Origin: Erythrobacter sp.
Lineage (GTDB): Bacteria > Pseudomonadota > Alphaproteobacteria > Sphingomonadales > Sphingomonadaceae
Direction of reading: 5' to 3'
Assembly: GCA_025698865.1 (NCBI GenBank)
Contig: JAILWQ010000003.1
Location: 434,001-498,000 of the forward strand
DNA length: 64,000 nt
Of the stretch, positions 1-8,122 are shown piece by piece. The notes under the pieces are model-generated. The model was not told the origin of the DNA, made no database searches, and saw only the letters and a list, made by a program, of their open reading frames with translations. Every line of letters begins with the position of its first letter. Position 1 is the first letter of the stretch. The position numbers were made by a program, and so were the translations under genes.

Positions 1-798
1 TTCATCAAGATGCATGGCCTCGGCAACGATTTCGTCGTGCTCGATGCGCGGGATGCGCCCCTGCCGCCGGTGGACGCCAACGTCGCGCGCGCGCTGGCCG
101 ATCGCCACACCGGCATCGGCTGCGACCAGCTGATCCTGCTCCAGCCGAGCGAGCAGGCTGATTTCCGGATGCGGATCTTCAACCATGACGGCGGCGAGGT
201 CGAGGCCTGCGGCAACGCCTCGCGCGCCGTCGCCCTGCTCCACGGCGCTCCCGCTCGGGTCGAGACCGGTGGCGGCACGATCGACCTTCGCCCCTCGGAA
301 GGCGGCGCGAGCGTCGACATGGGCGTGCCGCGCTTCGGCTGGGACGAGATTCCGCTCGCCTATCCGATGGACACGCTGGCCGTGCCGGTCGGCTGGGACA
401 TGCTGGAGGAACCGGGCGCGGCGAATGTCGGCAATCCGCATGTCGTGTTCTTCGTTGCGGATTGCGATGCGGTTCCGCTCGAAACGCTCGGCCCGCTCAT
501 CGAGACCGACGCGCTTTTTCCGCAAGCCGTCAACGTCAATGTCGCGACCATCGAGAGCCGCACCCGGTTGCGCCTCCGCGTGTGGGAGCGGGGTGCGGGG
601 CTGACCCGCGCCTGCGGCACAGGCGCCTGCGCGACCGCAGTCGTCGCCATGCGCCGCAAGCTCGTCGATCGCAGCGTGACGGTCGCTCTTCCCGGCGGCG
701 AATTGCAGATTGACTGGGGCGAGGACGGACGGATCACCATGACCGGCCCGGCGACCGAGAGCTTCCGCGGCGAGTTCGAGTGGGACCACTTCGCATGA
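1..798 (+). CDS. dapF: Diaminopimelate epimerase (5' end outside window)
   Basis: Interconverts LL- and meso-diaminopimelate in the lysine and peptidoglycan precursor pathway, in the cytoplasm. The frame is open to the first base (F-I-K before M-H-G-L-G-N-D-F), so the true start probably lies just upstream; an internal ATG is at position 10. Counting from that ATG, the two catalytic cysteines are visible: Cys67 in ACGNAS and Cys202 in RACGTGAC. About 262 residues are present, close to full length for the family. Its stop overlaps the next start (ATGA at 795-798), the first of a chain of coupled genes. Identification is secure; only the N-terminus is missing. Confidence 0.96.
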   Translation, partial: FIKMHGLGNDFVVLDARDAPLPPVDANVARALADRHTGIGCDQLILLQPSEQADFRMRIFNHDGGEVEACGNASRAVALLHGAPARVETGGGTIDLRPSEGGASVDMGVPRFGWDEIPLAYPMDTLAVPVGWDMLEEPGAANVGNPHVVFFVADCDAVPLETLGPLIETDALFPQAVNVNVATIESRTRLRLRVWERGAGLTRACGTGACATAVVAMRRKLVDRSVTVALPGGELQIDWGEDGRITMTGPATESFRGEFEWDHFA

Positions 799-2009
799 AC
801 GCGCCCGGTCTCGGCGCTCCCGGTCTCGGCCCCAAAGCAGGTGCAGAGGTGATCTCGCTCGGCTGCCGCCTCAATCTCAGCGAAAGCGAGCGCATCCGTG
901 CCCTGCTGGCCGACGAGGGCGACGTCGTGGTCGTCAACAGCTGCGCCGTGACCAGCGAGGCGGTGCGCCAGACGCGCCAGGCGATCCGCCGGGCGCGGCG
1001 CGAACGTCCCGAGGCGCGCCTGCTGGTCACCGGCTGCGCCGCCGAGATCGAGCGCGAGCAGATCGCCGCGATGCCCGAGGTCGATGGCCTCGTCGCCAAT
1101 GCCGACAAGCTCGATGCCCGCGCCTGGAACGTCCCCGCCCCGCTGCCCGCCGCACCGGTCAGGCACACCCGCGCCTTCGTGGCGGTGCAGAACGGGTGCG
1201 ACCACGCCTGCACCTTCTGCGTCATCCCGCAGGGACGCGGCACCAGCCGGTCGCTGACCGTTCCGCAGGTGCTGGCCGAGATCGAGCATCACCTGACCCT
1301 CGGCGCGGGCGAGGTCGTGCTGACCGGGGTGGATGTCACCTCATGGGGCCACGACCTGCCCGGCAGTCCGCCGCTCGGCACGCTTGTCCGCGCGATCCTC
1401 GACGAATTTCCCGGCCTCCGGCGCCTGCGCATGTCCTCGGTCGACGGGATCGAGATCGATCCGCTGCTGTTCGAGATGCTGGCGAGCGAGGCGCGGTTGA
1501 TGCCGCATCTCCACCTCTCGCTCCAGCACGGTCATGATCTGATCCTGAAGCGCATGAAGCGCCGCCACCTGCGCCGCGATGCGGTGGTGCTGGTCGAAGC
1601 CCTGCGCGCGCGGCGGCCCGAGCTTGCCGTGGGCGCCGACCTGATCGCCGGCTTTCCGACCGAGAGCGAGGCGCACCACGAGGCCAACCTCTCGATCATA
1701 GGCGAGCTCGGCATCGTCCACGGCCACCTCTTTCCCTATTCCCCGCGCCCCGGCACGCCCGCCGCCCGGATGCCGCAGATCGAGCGGCCCGTCATCAAGC
1801 GCCGCGCCGCCGAACTGCGCGCCGCCGTGGCCGAGCTGCGCGATGGCTGGCTTGCGAGCCTCGTCGGCACTCCGCTCGCCGTGCTCGCCGAGAGCGACGG
1901 AACCGGCTATGCCCCCAACTTCGCCCGCGTGAAGCTGCCCCAAGGCACGCAGCGCGGGGCGATCGTCACAGTCACACCAACGAAATTCGAGGAAGGTCTC
2001 CTGCAATGA
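795..2009 (+). CDS. mtaB: tRNA threonylcarbamoyladenosine methylthiotransferase MtaB
   Basis: Radical SAM enzyme that adds a methylthio group to t6A37 of tRNAs reading ANN codons. The N-terminal UPF0004 domain shows Cys24, Cys50 and Cys81, which should bind one 4Fe-4S cluster. The radical SAM triad CxxxCxxC follows at Cys135, Cys139 and Cys142 (NGCDHACTFC). At 404 residues it is of normal length, though the C-terminal TRAM region is short. I chose ATG 795, which overlaps the dapF stop by four bases, over an in-frame GTG at 780 that would overlap dapF further. The partner MiaB is not in the window. The MtaB rather than RimO assignment rests on overall motif spacing. Confidence 0.93.
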   Translation: MNAPGLGAPGLGPKAGAEVISLGCRLNLSESERIRALLADEGDVVVVNSCAVTSEAVRQTRQAIRRARRERPEARLLVTGCAAEIEREQIAAMPEVDGLVANADKLDARAWNVPAPLPAAPVRHTRAFVAVQNGCDHACTFCVIPQGRGTSRSLTVPQVLAEIEHHLTLGAGEVVLTGVDVTSWGHDLPGSPPLGTLVRAILDEFPGLRRLRMSSVDGIEIDPLLFEMLASEARLMPHLHLSLQHGHDLILKRMKRRHLRRDAVVLVEALRARRPELAVGADLIAGFPTESEAHHEANLSIIGELGIVHGHLFPYSPRPGTPAARMPQIERPVIKRRAAELRAAVAELRDGWLASLVGTPLAVLAESDGTGYAPNFARVKLPQGTQRGAIVTVTPTKFEEGLLQ

Positions 2010-2929
2010 GCGAGACGAGCTGGTCGCAGCGGCTGTTTGGCGGTTTCCGCAAGACATCGGAACGCCTGTCCTCCAACCTCACCGGCGTGGTCGGGACCGC
2101 GAAGCTCGACGATGCCACGCTCGACGATGTCGAGGACGCGCTGATCATGTCCGATCTCGGCCCGAGCGCGGCGGCGCGCATCCGCGGCAAGCTTGCCGAG
2201 AAGCGCTTCGGTCTGGAGATCACCATGGACGAGTTGCGGCTCGCCATGGCCGAGGAGATCGCCGAGATCCTGCGCCCGGTGGCCAAGCCGCTCGACATCG
2301 TCGCCTTTCCGCGCCCGCAGGTCATTCTCGTGATCGGGGTCAATGGCAGCGGCAAGACCACCACCATCGCCAAGCTCGCCCACCTCTTCCAGGAGGACGA
2401 TTACGGCGTCATGCTGGCGGCCGGCGACACTTTCCGCGCGGCTGCGATCGGCCAGCTCCAGACCTGGGCCGACCGGATCGGCGTGCCGCTGATCCGCGGG
2501 GCCGAGGGCGGCGATCCGGCGAGCGTGGTGTTCGACGCGGTCAAGGAAGCCACCGCCACCGGGATCGACGCGCTGGTGGTCGACACCGCCGGGCGCCTCC
2601 AGAACAAGCGCGAGCTCATGGACGAGCTGTCCAAGATCCGGAAGGTTCTCGGCCGCCTCAACCCCGAGGCGCCGCACGACGTGGTGCTGGTGCTCGATGC
2701 GACCAACGGCCAGAACGCCCTCGCCCAGATCGACGTCTTCCGCGAGGTCGCGGGCGTCACGGGCCTCGTCATGACCAAGCTCGACGGCACCGCGCGCGGC
2801 GGCGTGCTGGTTCAGGCGGCCGAGCAATACGGCCTGCCGATCCACGCCATCGGCGTCGGCGAGAAGATCGACGATTTGCGCCCCTTCGATCCCGACCTCG
2901 TCGCGCGCGTCATTGCGGGAGTGGCCTGA
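2006..2929 (+). CDS. ftsY: Signal recognition particle receptor FtsY
   Basis: SRP-receptor GTPase that docks ribosome-nascent-chain complexes at the SecYEG translocon on the inner membrane. The N domain spans about residues 1-90. The NG GTPase core carries the P-loop GVNGSGKTTT at 111-120, then DTAGR near 193 and TKLDGTA for base recognition. At 307 residues it lacks the long acidic A domain of enterobacterial FtsY, as is common in alphaproteobacteria. Its ATG overlaps the mtaB stop (ATGA) and its own stop overlaps the next start (TGATG). The SRP RNA of the same pathway is at 38866-38954. Confidence 0.97.
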   Translation: MSETSWSQRLFGGFRKTSERLSSNLTGVVGTAKLDDATLDDVEDALIMSDLGPSAAARIRGKLAEKRFGLEITMDELRLAMAEEIAEILRPVAKPLDIVAFPRPQVILVIGVNGSGKTTTIAKLAHLFQEDDYGVMLAAGDTFRAAAIGQLQTWADRIGVPLIRGAEGGDPASVVFDAVKEATATGIDALVVDTAGRLQNKRELMDELSKIRKVLGRLNPEAPHDVVLVLDATNGQNALAQIDVFREVAGVTGLVMTKLDGTARGGVLVQAAEQYGLPIHAIGVGEKIDDLRPFDPDLVARVIAGVA

Positions 2930-3579
2930 TGAGCGAGCCTGTGACCGACAAGCCGCCCAAGAGCGGGTGGCTGAACATCCTCGTCGATTACGGCCCGCTG
3001 CTGGTCTTTCTGGCCGTGTACAAGTTCGCCGCGCCCGACGAGGGCGGGACCTTCGGCGAGATCACCGCGGTCATTCAGGGCACGATCGCCTTCATGATCG
3101 CGGCGGTGATCGCGCTCGTCTTCAGCAAGTGGAAATTCGGGCGCATTTCGCCCATGCTGATGCTCAGCACTGCGCTGATCGTCGGTTTCGGCGCGCTCAC
3201 CATCTGGCTGCGCGACGAAAGCTTCATCCAGATCAAGCCGACCGCGATCTATCTGTTCTTCGGCATCGTCCTGCTGATCGGCTATGCGCGCAGCAAGGCG
3301 CTGCTCCAGACCCTGCTCGAAGCCGCGTTCGAGGGGCTCGACCGGGCCGGCTGGCTCAAGCTGTCGCGCAACTGGGGCGTGTTCTTCCTCTTCCTCGCCG
3401 CGCTCAACGAAGTTCTTCGTGCCCAGCTCACCTTCGAAAGCTGGCTCTGGGCGAAGCTCTGGGTGTTCATGCCGTTGAGCTTCCTGTTCACTTTCAGCCA
3501 GCTGCCGATGCTGATGCGCCACGGTCTCGCCCTCGAGGAAAAGGACGACGTGGTGAAGGACGAGCCCCCTACCGCCTGA
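2929..3579 (+). CDS. YciB/IspZ-family inner-membrane septation protein
   Basis: Integral membrane protein of the intracellular septation protein A family (YciB/IspZ), which in enterobacteria affects envelope integrity and links elongation and division machineries. The 216-residue product has about five or six hydrophobic segments, beginning with a segment around residues 20-40. The W-A-K-L-W and F-T-F-S-Q-L-P stretches near the C-terminus are typical of the family. The start ATG shares one base with the ftsY stop. A 13-base tandem duplication (3572-3597) covers the stop codon and the gap to the convergent gene, so a second in-frame-like stop context follows immediately. Confidence 0.9.
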   Translation: MSEPVTDKPPKSGWLNILVDYGPLLVFLAVYKFAAPDEGGTFGEITAVIQGTIAFMIAAVIALVFSKWKFGRISPMLMLSTALIVGFGALTIWLRDESFIQIKPTAIYLFFGIVLLIGYARSKALLQTLLEAAFEGLDRAGWLKLSRNWGVFFLFLAALNEVLRAQLTFESWLWAKLWVFMPLSFLFTFSQLPMLMRHGLALEEKDDVVKDEPPTA

Positions 3580-3601
3580 ACTGGCCGCCTGAACTGGCGG
3601 C

Positions 3602-4177
3602 TCAGCCTCCCACCCCGGCCGAGCTGGCGATCACCCACAGGCCGATCGCCAGGAACAGCAGCGCCGCGACCCGGCGCACCCAGACGAGCGACACCCGCTC
3701 CACGATCGCATGGCCGAGATAGACCGCCGGCACGTTCGCCAGCATCATGCCCAGCGTGGTGCCGATGGTCACGGTCAGCACGTTCTGGAACTGCGCGCCG
3801 AGGGCGATGGTGGCGATCTGCGTCTTGTCGCCGATCTCCACGAGGAAGAAAGCGATCGCGGTCGTGGCGAAGGCGCCGAACCGGGATCGCTTCGGCTCCT
3901 CATCCGCGTCCAGCCGGTCGGGCACCAGCGTCCATAGCGCCATGGCCACGAAGCTCAGCCCCACGGCATAGCGGAACCACGCGCCTTCCAGCAGGCTCGC
4001 GGCGGTCTGCCCGATGAAGGCGGCGATCCCGTGATTGGCGAGCGTGGCGACCAGAATGCCCAGCACAACAGGCAGCGGCTTGCGGAACCGGGTGGCGAGG
4101 ACGATCGCGAGCAGCATCGTCTTGTCGCCGATTTCGGCGAGCGCGACCACGAAGGTCGAGGTGAGAACGGCTTCCAA
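3602..4177 (-). CDS. GDT1/UPF0016 (TMEM165) family manganese exporter
   Basis: Six-TM inner-membrane protein of 191 residues with the two family signature motifs E-x-G-D-K-T at residues 15-20 and 114-119, which form the cation site. Bacterial relatives (MneA, MntX) export Mn2+. The manganese assignment is backed by the yybP-ykoY riboswitch directly upstream. The start is TTG (4175-4177): a GGAG Shine-Dalgarno lies at 4185-4188 and this start gives the family-typical N-terminus M-E-A-V-L-T-S. Translation is therefore probably weak and leader-controlled. The gene is convergent with the septation gene upstream in coordinates and lies downstream of kup, but it has its own leader. Confidence 0.92.
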   Translation of the reverse strand: MEAVLTSTFVVALAEIGDKTMLLAIVLATRFRKPLPVVLGILVATLANHGIAAFIGQTAASLLEGAWFRYAVGLSFVAMALWTLVPDRLDADEEPKRSRFGAFATTAIAFFLVEIGDKTQIATIALGAQFQNVLTVTIGTTLGMMLANVPAVYLGHAIVERVSLVWVRRVAALLFLAIGLWVIASSAGVGG

Positions 4178-4184
4178 GGGATAT

Positions 4185-4255
4185 CTCCGGGACCGGGCGA
4201 CAAGACGGCAACGACACCATGCCTTCCGCCCGGTCGGACGAAAGCAGGTGTCATT
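4185..4255 (-). promoter_or_regulatory. Riboswitch expression platform with two competing hairpins
   Basis: Between the aptamer and the TTG start, four segments can pair in two ways. AATGACACC (4247-4255) can pair with GGTGTCGTT (4210-4218), nine pairs with one G-U. GACCGGGCG (4227-4235) is perfectly complementary to CGCCCGGTC (4191-4199). The two stems interleave, so a simple secondary structure can hold only one of them. The second stem ends three bases from the GGAG Shine-Dalgarno (4185-4188). I infer translational control through access to that site; no T-tract suggests termination. Confidence 0.6.
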
Positions 4256-4365
4256 GGTCTTGCCCGGACGGCGAACCGTCCCGCCTGCGCCACGACCTCT
4301 CGGCCGAGTGTGTTGACGCGAGGGAACCGCGCTTCATGTAAAGGCGCGGCGGGCTACTCCCCAGA
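4256..4365 (-). promoter_or_regulatory. yybP-ykoY manganese riboswitch aptamer
   Basis: Read on the minus strand, the leader starts with the invariant GGGGAGTAGC (4353-4362). A GCGC-bounded hairpin follows, then GTCAACACACT, and a GACGG-TTCG-CCGTC hairpin that runs into CGGGCAAGACC (4256-4266). The two conserved loop strands GGGGAGTAG and GGCAAGACC are the metal-binding elements of this class, known to sense Mn2+. It sits 80 bases upstream of a gene for a manganese exporter, the commonest partner of this riboswitch. Exact ends are approximate. Confidence 0.88.
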
Positions 4366-4429
4366 TGACGTTTGCGGGCCTAGCAGTGCGCAGCAGACCC
4401 GGCAAGGCGCATTCATCGCCCCGATCGCC

Positions 4430-4450
4430 GCCTTGGCCCTCTCGGGCCGC
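4430..4450 (-). terminator. Possible kup terminator hairpin without T-tract
   Basis: On the minus strand, just after the kup stop codon, GGCCC-GAGA-GGGCC forms a five-pair stem with a tetraloop (about 4435-4448). No run of T follows, so it is at best a weak or Rho-assisted 3' end between kup and the manganese riboswitch. Confidence 0.35.
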
Positions 4451-6402
4451 TAGATTTCGATCTGGCTTCCCAGCTCGACCACGCGATTGGTCGGCAGGCG
4501 GAAGAACTCCATCGCCGTCGCCGCGTTGCGCAGCATCCAGGCGAACACCTTCTCGCGCCAGATCGCCATGCCCGGATTGTCGCTGGTGAGCAGGGTCTGG
4601 CGGCTGAGGAAGAAGCTGGTGTTCATCATGTCGAACTTGCCGCCGCAGCGCTGCATGGACTGGAGTCCCTGCGGCACGTCGGTTTCCTCCATGAAGCCGT
4701 AATTGAGGACCGCCTTGTAGAAGCCGTCGCCCAGATCGTGCATTTCGCACCGTTTCTCACAGTCGACATAGGGTTCGTCGGCGATCTGGACGGTCAGGAT
4801 CACGACCCGTTCGTGCAACACCTTGTTGTGCTTGATGTTGTGGAGCAGCGCACTCGGCACGCCGGCCGTCTGGCTCGCCATGAAGATCGCCGTGCCGGGC
4901 ACGCGCGTGGCCGAGTTCTTGGCGGACTTGGCGAAGATCTCGATCGGCAGCGCAACTTCGGTCATGCGTTCGCGCATCAGCTTGCGGCCCTTGGCCCAGG
5001 TCGTCAGCAGGGTGAAGGCGACCAGGCCCACCACCAGCGGGAACCAGCCGCCATCGGGCACCTTGGGCAGGTTGGCCGCGAAATAGGCCCCGTCGACGAA
5101 GATGAAGAGCAGCGTCACGGGCAGCGCGAACCACCATTTCCACTTCCACACCGCGAACAGCAGCACGCCCATCAGCAGCGTGTCGATGAACATCGCGCCG
5201 GTCACCGCGATGCCATAGGCCGAGGCGAGATTGCTCGAGCTCTGGAACATCAGCACCAGCAGGATGACTGCGACCATCAGCGCGTAATTGACGAAGGGGA
5301 TGTAGATCTGCCCCTGCTCCGAGGCGCTGGTGTGCGCGGTCGAGAGGCGCGGGATGAAACCCAGCTGCACCGCCTGATGAGTGACCGAGAACGCGCCCGA
5401 GATCACCGCCTGGCTGGCGATGAAGGTCGCTGCCGTGGCCAGAAGCACCAGCGGGAACCGCAACGCCTCGGGCGCCATGTTGAAGAACGGGTTCTGCATC
5501 GCGACGAAGGTCTCGGTCGGATCCATCGCCGTGATCATCGCGCCCTGCCCGAAATAGTTGAGCAGCAGGCACGGCATGACGAAGCCGAACCAAGACAGGC
5601 GCATCGGGCCGCGCCCGAAATGGCCCATGTCGGAATAGAGCGCTTCGGACCCCGTCACGGCCAGCACCACCGAGCCGAGCGCGAGGAAGGCCACCGTTCC
5701 ATCGGCAATGAAGAACTGCACCGCGTACCAGGGGTTCAGCGCCTGGAGGATATAGGGATTGTCGACGATGTGGATCACGCCGAGCGTGGCGATCGTCAGG
5801 AAATAGACGATCATGATCGGCGCGAAGAGCTTGCCGACCGAGGCCGTGCCCCGTCGCTGGATCAGGAACAGGAAGATCAGCAGCATCAGCGCGATCGGGA
5901 TGACCAGCGGTTCGAGCTGCGAATTGACGACGGTCAGCCCCTCCACCGCCGACAGGACGGAGATCGCGGGGGTGATCATGCTGTCGCCGTAGAACAGGGC
6001 GGTCGCGAAGACGCCCAGCAGGATCGTCAGCCAGCCATAGGACGAACCGCCGATATGGCGGGTGAGCAGCGCGACGAGGGCGAGCGTTCCGCCCTGCCCC
6101 TTGTTGTCCGCGCGCATCAGAATCGAGACGTACTGGATCGAGACGATCAGCGTCATCGACCAGAAGATCAGGCTGACCACGCCGTAGATATGCAGGCGGT
6201 CGATCGCCAGCGAATGCTCGCCGAGAAAGGTCTCGCGGAAAGCGTAGAGCGGGCTGGTGCCGATATCGCCGAAGACGATCCCGATCGCCCCGATGGCGAG
6301 CGTGGTCTTCGTTGCGGACGATCCGTGCGCGCCGTGCAGCCCTTCGCTGGACGGATGCTTCTGCGGCACCGTCCCGTCGGCTGGTGGCGGGGTATCTGTC
6401 AT
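4450..6402 (-). CDS. kup: Potassium uptake transporter Kup
   Basis: Proton-coupled K+ importer of the KUP/HAK/KT family in the inner membrane. The 650-residue product has about 12 hydrophobic segments in the first 450 residues, starting with the family motif [10 protein letters not shown] near residue 45, and a cytoplasmic C-terminal domain. Length matches the family (about 620-650). The start ATG at 6402 has no Shine-Dalgarno on its own strand, because the upstream sequence reads CTCCTCCT, which would be a ribosome site only on the other strand. The first 25 residues are Pro-rich and poorly conserved, so a slightly later start cannot be excluded. Confidence 0.95.
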   Translation of the reverse strand: MTDTPPPADGTVPQKHPSSEGLHGAHGSSATKTTLAIGAIGIVFGDIGTSPLYAFRETFLGEHSLAIDRLHIYGVVSLIFWSMTLIVSIQYVSILMRADNKGQGGTLALVALLTRHIGGSSYGWLTILLGVFATALFYGDSMITPAISVLSAVEGLTVVNSQLEPLVIPIALMLLIFLFLIQRRGTASVGKLFAPIMIVYFLTIATLGVIHIVDNPYILQALNPWYAVQFFIADGTVAFLALGSVVLAVTGSEALYSDMGHFGRGPMRLSWFGFVMPCLLLNYFGQGAMITAMDPTETFVAMQNPFFNMAPEALRFPLVLLATAATFIASQAVISGAFSVTHQAVQLGFIPRLSTAHTSASEQGQIYIPFVNYALMVAVILLVLMFQSSSNLASAYGIAVTGAMFIDTLLMGVLLFAVWKWKWWFALPVTLLFIFVDGAYFAANLPKVPDGGWFPLVVGLVAFTLLTTWAKGRKLMRERMTEVALPIEIFAKSAKNSATRVPGTAIFMASQTAGVPSALLHNIKHNKVLHERVVILTVQIADEPYVDCEKRCEMHDLGDGFYKAVLNYGFMEETDVPQGLQSMQRCGGKFDMMNTSFFLSRQTLLTSDNPGMAIWREKVFAWMLRNAATAMEFFRLPTNRVVELGSQIEI

Positions 6403-6531
6403 AGGAGGAGTAAGCTCGCTGCCATGGTCGTCTTCCCGAAGACTAGAGCGCAGCCTTCACGCGAAGGGCGCGCGCTTAGCACTGCGGCTTCGCACCCGCA
6501 ATATGGCGTGCGGCCAGCGGAATGGCGGCGC

Positions 6532-7197
6532 TCACGGCGTTTCCGCGGGGTCTGGGGCGGCCAAAGGCCGGGCGGCAGGCTCTGCGAGCAGCGCGTCCAG
6601 CCGCGCGAGTCGATCCGCGATCACCGGGCGCCACGGCGCATCTTCCGGCGCGTCCTCGACCAGTCCGGCCCATATTTCCCGCGCCCGTTCCGCCTCGCCC
6701 GACCGCAGGAAGCCGAACCCGGCGAAATAGCCGGCAGCGGGATTGTCCGGAGCCACCTGCTCGGCGCGGGAATAGGCGTGAAGCGCCGCGGCGGTCAGCC
6801 GACCCTCGGCATGTTCGGTGAGCGCATTGCCCAGCGCGACCCAAGCTTCGGTGTCGGCCGGGTTCTCCTCGACTGCATTGCGCAGGAATTGCGCCGCCTG
6901 CGCATAATCACCCCGGCGCGCGAAGGCGTCCGCCGTTATGACGAAGCGCGAGGGCAGCTCGTTATCGGGAAAGAACTCGCGCCGTGCCTCGACCAGCAGC
7001 TCTCCGGTTTCAGCCGGGGGCGGGGTCGGCTGTCTGGGCGCGGAGGGAAGCCCGGGCATTCCCTGCATCGCGTAGCCGGCCAGCCCGAACAGCAGCGCCG
7101 CGCCGAACAGCGTCCACACATTGCGCGGCAGCTTCAGCACGAAAGCGGCGAGGAGGAACGCGAGCCCGGCCAGCGCGAGGATCGGCAGCCAGCTCAT
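6532..7197 (-). CDS. ccmI: Cytochrome c maturation protein CcmI (TPR)
   Basis: Last gene of the ccm operon. CcmI binds apocytochrome c and presents it to the CcmF/CcmH ligation complex at the periplasmic face. From ATG 7197 the 221-residue product begins M-S-W-L-P-I-L-A-L-A-G with a first membrane segment (about 5-22) and a second at about 30-50. A periplasmic TPR region follows (about 80-190) with pattern residues such as A-W-V-A-L-G-N-A. The start overlaps the ccmH stop (ATGA). The C-terminus is Ala/Pro-rich. It is shorter than the 400-residue CcmI of some species, as in other sphingomonads. Confidence 0.87.
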   Translation of the reverse strand: MSWLPILALAGLAFLLAAFVLKLPRNVWTLFGAALLFGLAGYAMQGMPGLPSAPRQPTPPPAETGELLVEARREFFPDNELPSRFVITADAFARRGDYAQAAQFLRNAVEENPADTEAWVALGNALTEHAEGRLTAAALHAYSRAEQVAPDNPAAGYFAGFGFLRSGEAERAREIWAGLVEDAPEDAPWRPVIADRLARLDALLAEPAARPLAAPDPAETP

Positions 7198-7598
7198 GCG
7201 CGGCGCCTGTACCGGCGCAGCAACAGCGCCCCCGCCAGCATCAGCAGCAGCACCGGCACCGCGAAGAGCGGCCATGTGGCGGCACCGACCTCCGGCTTGT
7301 AGCTGACATAGTCGCCGTAGCGTTCGACCAGCCAGCCGCGAATCTCATCCGGGCTCTCGCCCGAGGCGATGCGAATGCGGACCTGGTGGCGCATGTCGCC
7401 CGCCATTGGCGCGTCACTGTCGGCGATCGACTGCGACTGGCAGGTGAGGCAGCGCAACGTTTCCATGAGATCCTGCGCGGCCTGCTCCTGCGCCGGATCG
7501 TCGAGCTGGCGATAGGCATAGGGTGCGGGCGGCAAACTCTGCTGGGCAAGCAGGGGAGACGCAAACAGCACGGCAATAGACGCCAAAAGTGCTCTCAT
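7194..7598 (-). CDS. ccmH: Cytochrome c maturation protein CcmH
   Basis: Periplasmic thiol-disulfide protein of the cytochrome c ligation step, which reduces the apocytochrome CxxC. The 134-residue product has a signal peptide (residues 1-19), the redox motif L-R-C-L-T-C-Q near residue 49, and a C-terminal membrane anchor followed by R-R-Y-R-R-R. The correct start is ATG 7598, which overlaps the ccmG stop by four bases; the frame stays open further upstream but only inside ccmG. The length fits the short form of CcmH. Confidence 0.93.
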   Translation of the reverse strand: MRALLASIAVLFASPLLAQQSLPPAPYAYRQLDDPAQEQAAQDLMETLRCLTCQSQSIADSDAPMAGDMRHQVRIRIASGESPDEIRGWLVERYGDYVSYKPEVGAATWPLFAVPVLLLMLAGALLLRRYRRRA

Positions 7599-8122
7599 TT
7601 GCCCAACTTTCCCAGTTTTTCGACCAGGATCGGCACGTCTTTCGCGCGGATGTCGCCGATATGCTGGTAAACGATCCGCCCCTGCCCGTCGATCACGAAG
7701 GTCTCGGGCACGCCGGACGAGCCGATGCCGAGCTGGACTTCGGACAGATCGTCCAGCCCGATCGCGGTGTAGGGATTGCCATGCCGTTCGAGGAAACGCG
7801 CGACATCCTCGGGCCGGTCGCGGATCGCGACGCCGACGATCTCGGCGCCGGATTCCTGCAGCCGCTCGAGTTGCGGGGCCTCGGCGATGCAGGGCAGGCA
7901 CCAGCTCGCCCAGATATTGAGCAGGCGCGGCTTGCCGTCGGCGAATTGCACGCTGGCGATGCCGGGCCGGTCAGACGTGGCGGGCCGCAGCTCGAAGAAG
8001 GGCAGTTTCTCGCCAATCATCCGGCTCTCGACGAAATCGTTTCTCGGCCGGCTGAGCTGATAGCCCGCAAGGCCGAGAAAACCGGCGAACAGCAGCAGCG
8101 GAACCCACAGACGCCAGCTCAT
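7595..8122 (-). CDS. ccmG: Thiol:disulfide interchange protein CcmG/DsbE
   Basis: Membrane-tethered thioredoxin-like protein that keeps the cytochrome c haem-binding cysteines reduced for ligation. From ATG 8122 the 175-residue product has an N-terminal membrane anchor (about 3-22) and a thioredoxin fold. The active site is W-C-L-P-C in NIWASWCLPC and a cis-proline lies in G-V-P-E-T-F. Both ends overlap neighbours by four bases, so it is tightly coupled between ccmF and ccmH. Confidence 0.94.
   Translation of the reverse strand: MSWRLWVPLLLFAGFLGLAGYQLSRPRNDFVESRMIGEKLPFFELRPATSDRPGIASVQFADGKPRLLNIWASWCLPCIAEAPQLERLQESGAEIVGVAIRDRPEDVARFLERHGNPYTAIGLDDLSEVQLGIGSSGVPETFVIDGQGRIVYQHIGDIRAKDVPILVEKLGKLGK

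Noticed and set aside
3575-3597. TGAAC direct repeat as another copy of the response-regulator box
   Set aside because: Spacing is N8 and the repeat is part of an exact 13-bp duplication, not the N6 box seen near the two-component genes.
6403-6410. AGGAGG next to the kup start
   Set aside because: It is on the + strand, so it cannot serve as the ribosome site of the minus-strand kup gene.
4738-7302. Very long open frame antisense to kup and ccmI
   Set aside because: Composition is Arg/His/Asp-rich and low in hydrophobics, as expected for the complement of GC-rich genes; kup and ccmI on the other strand are clear.
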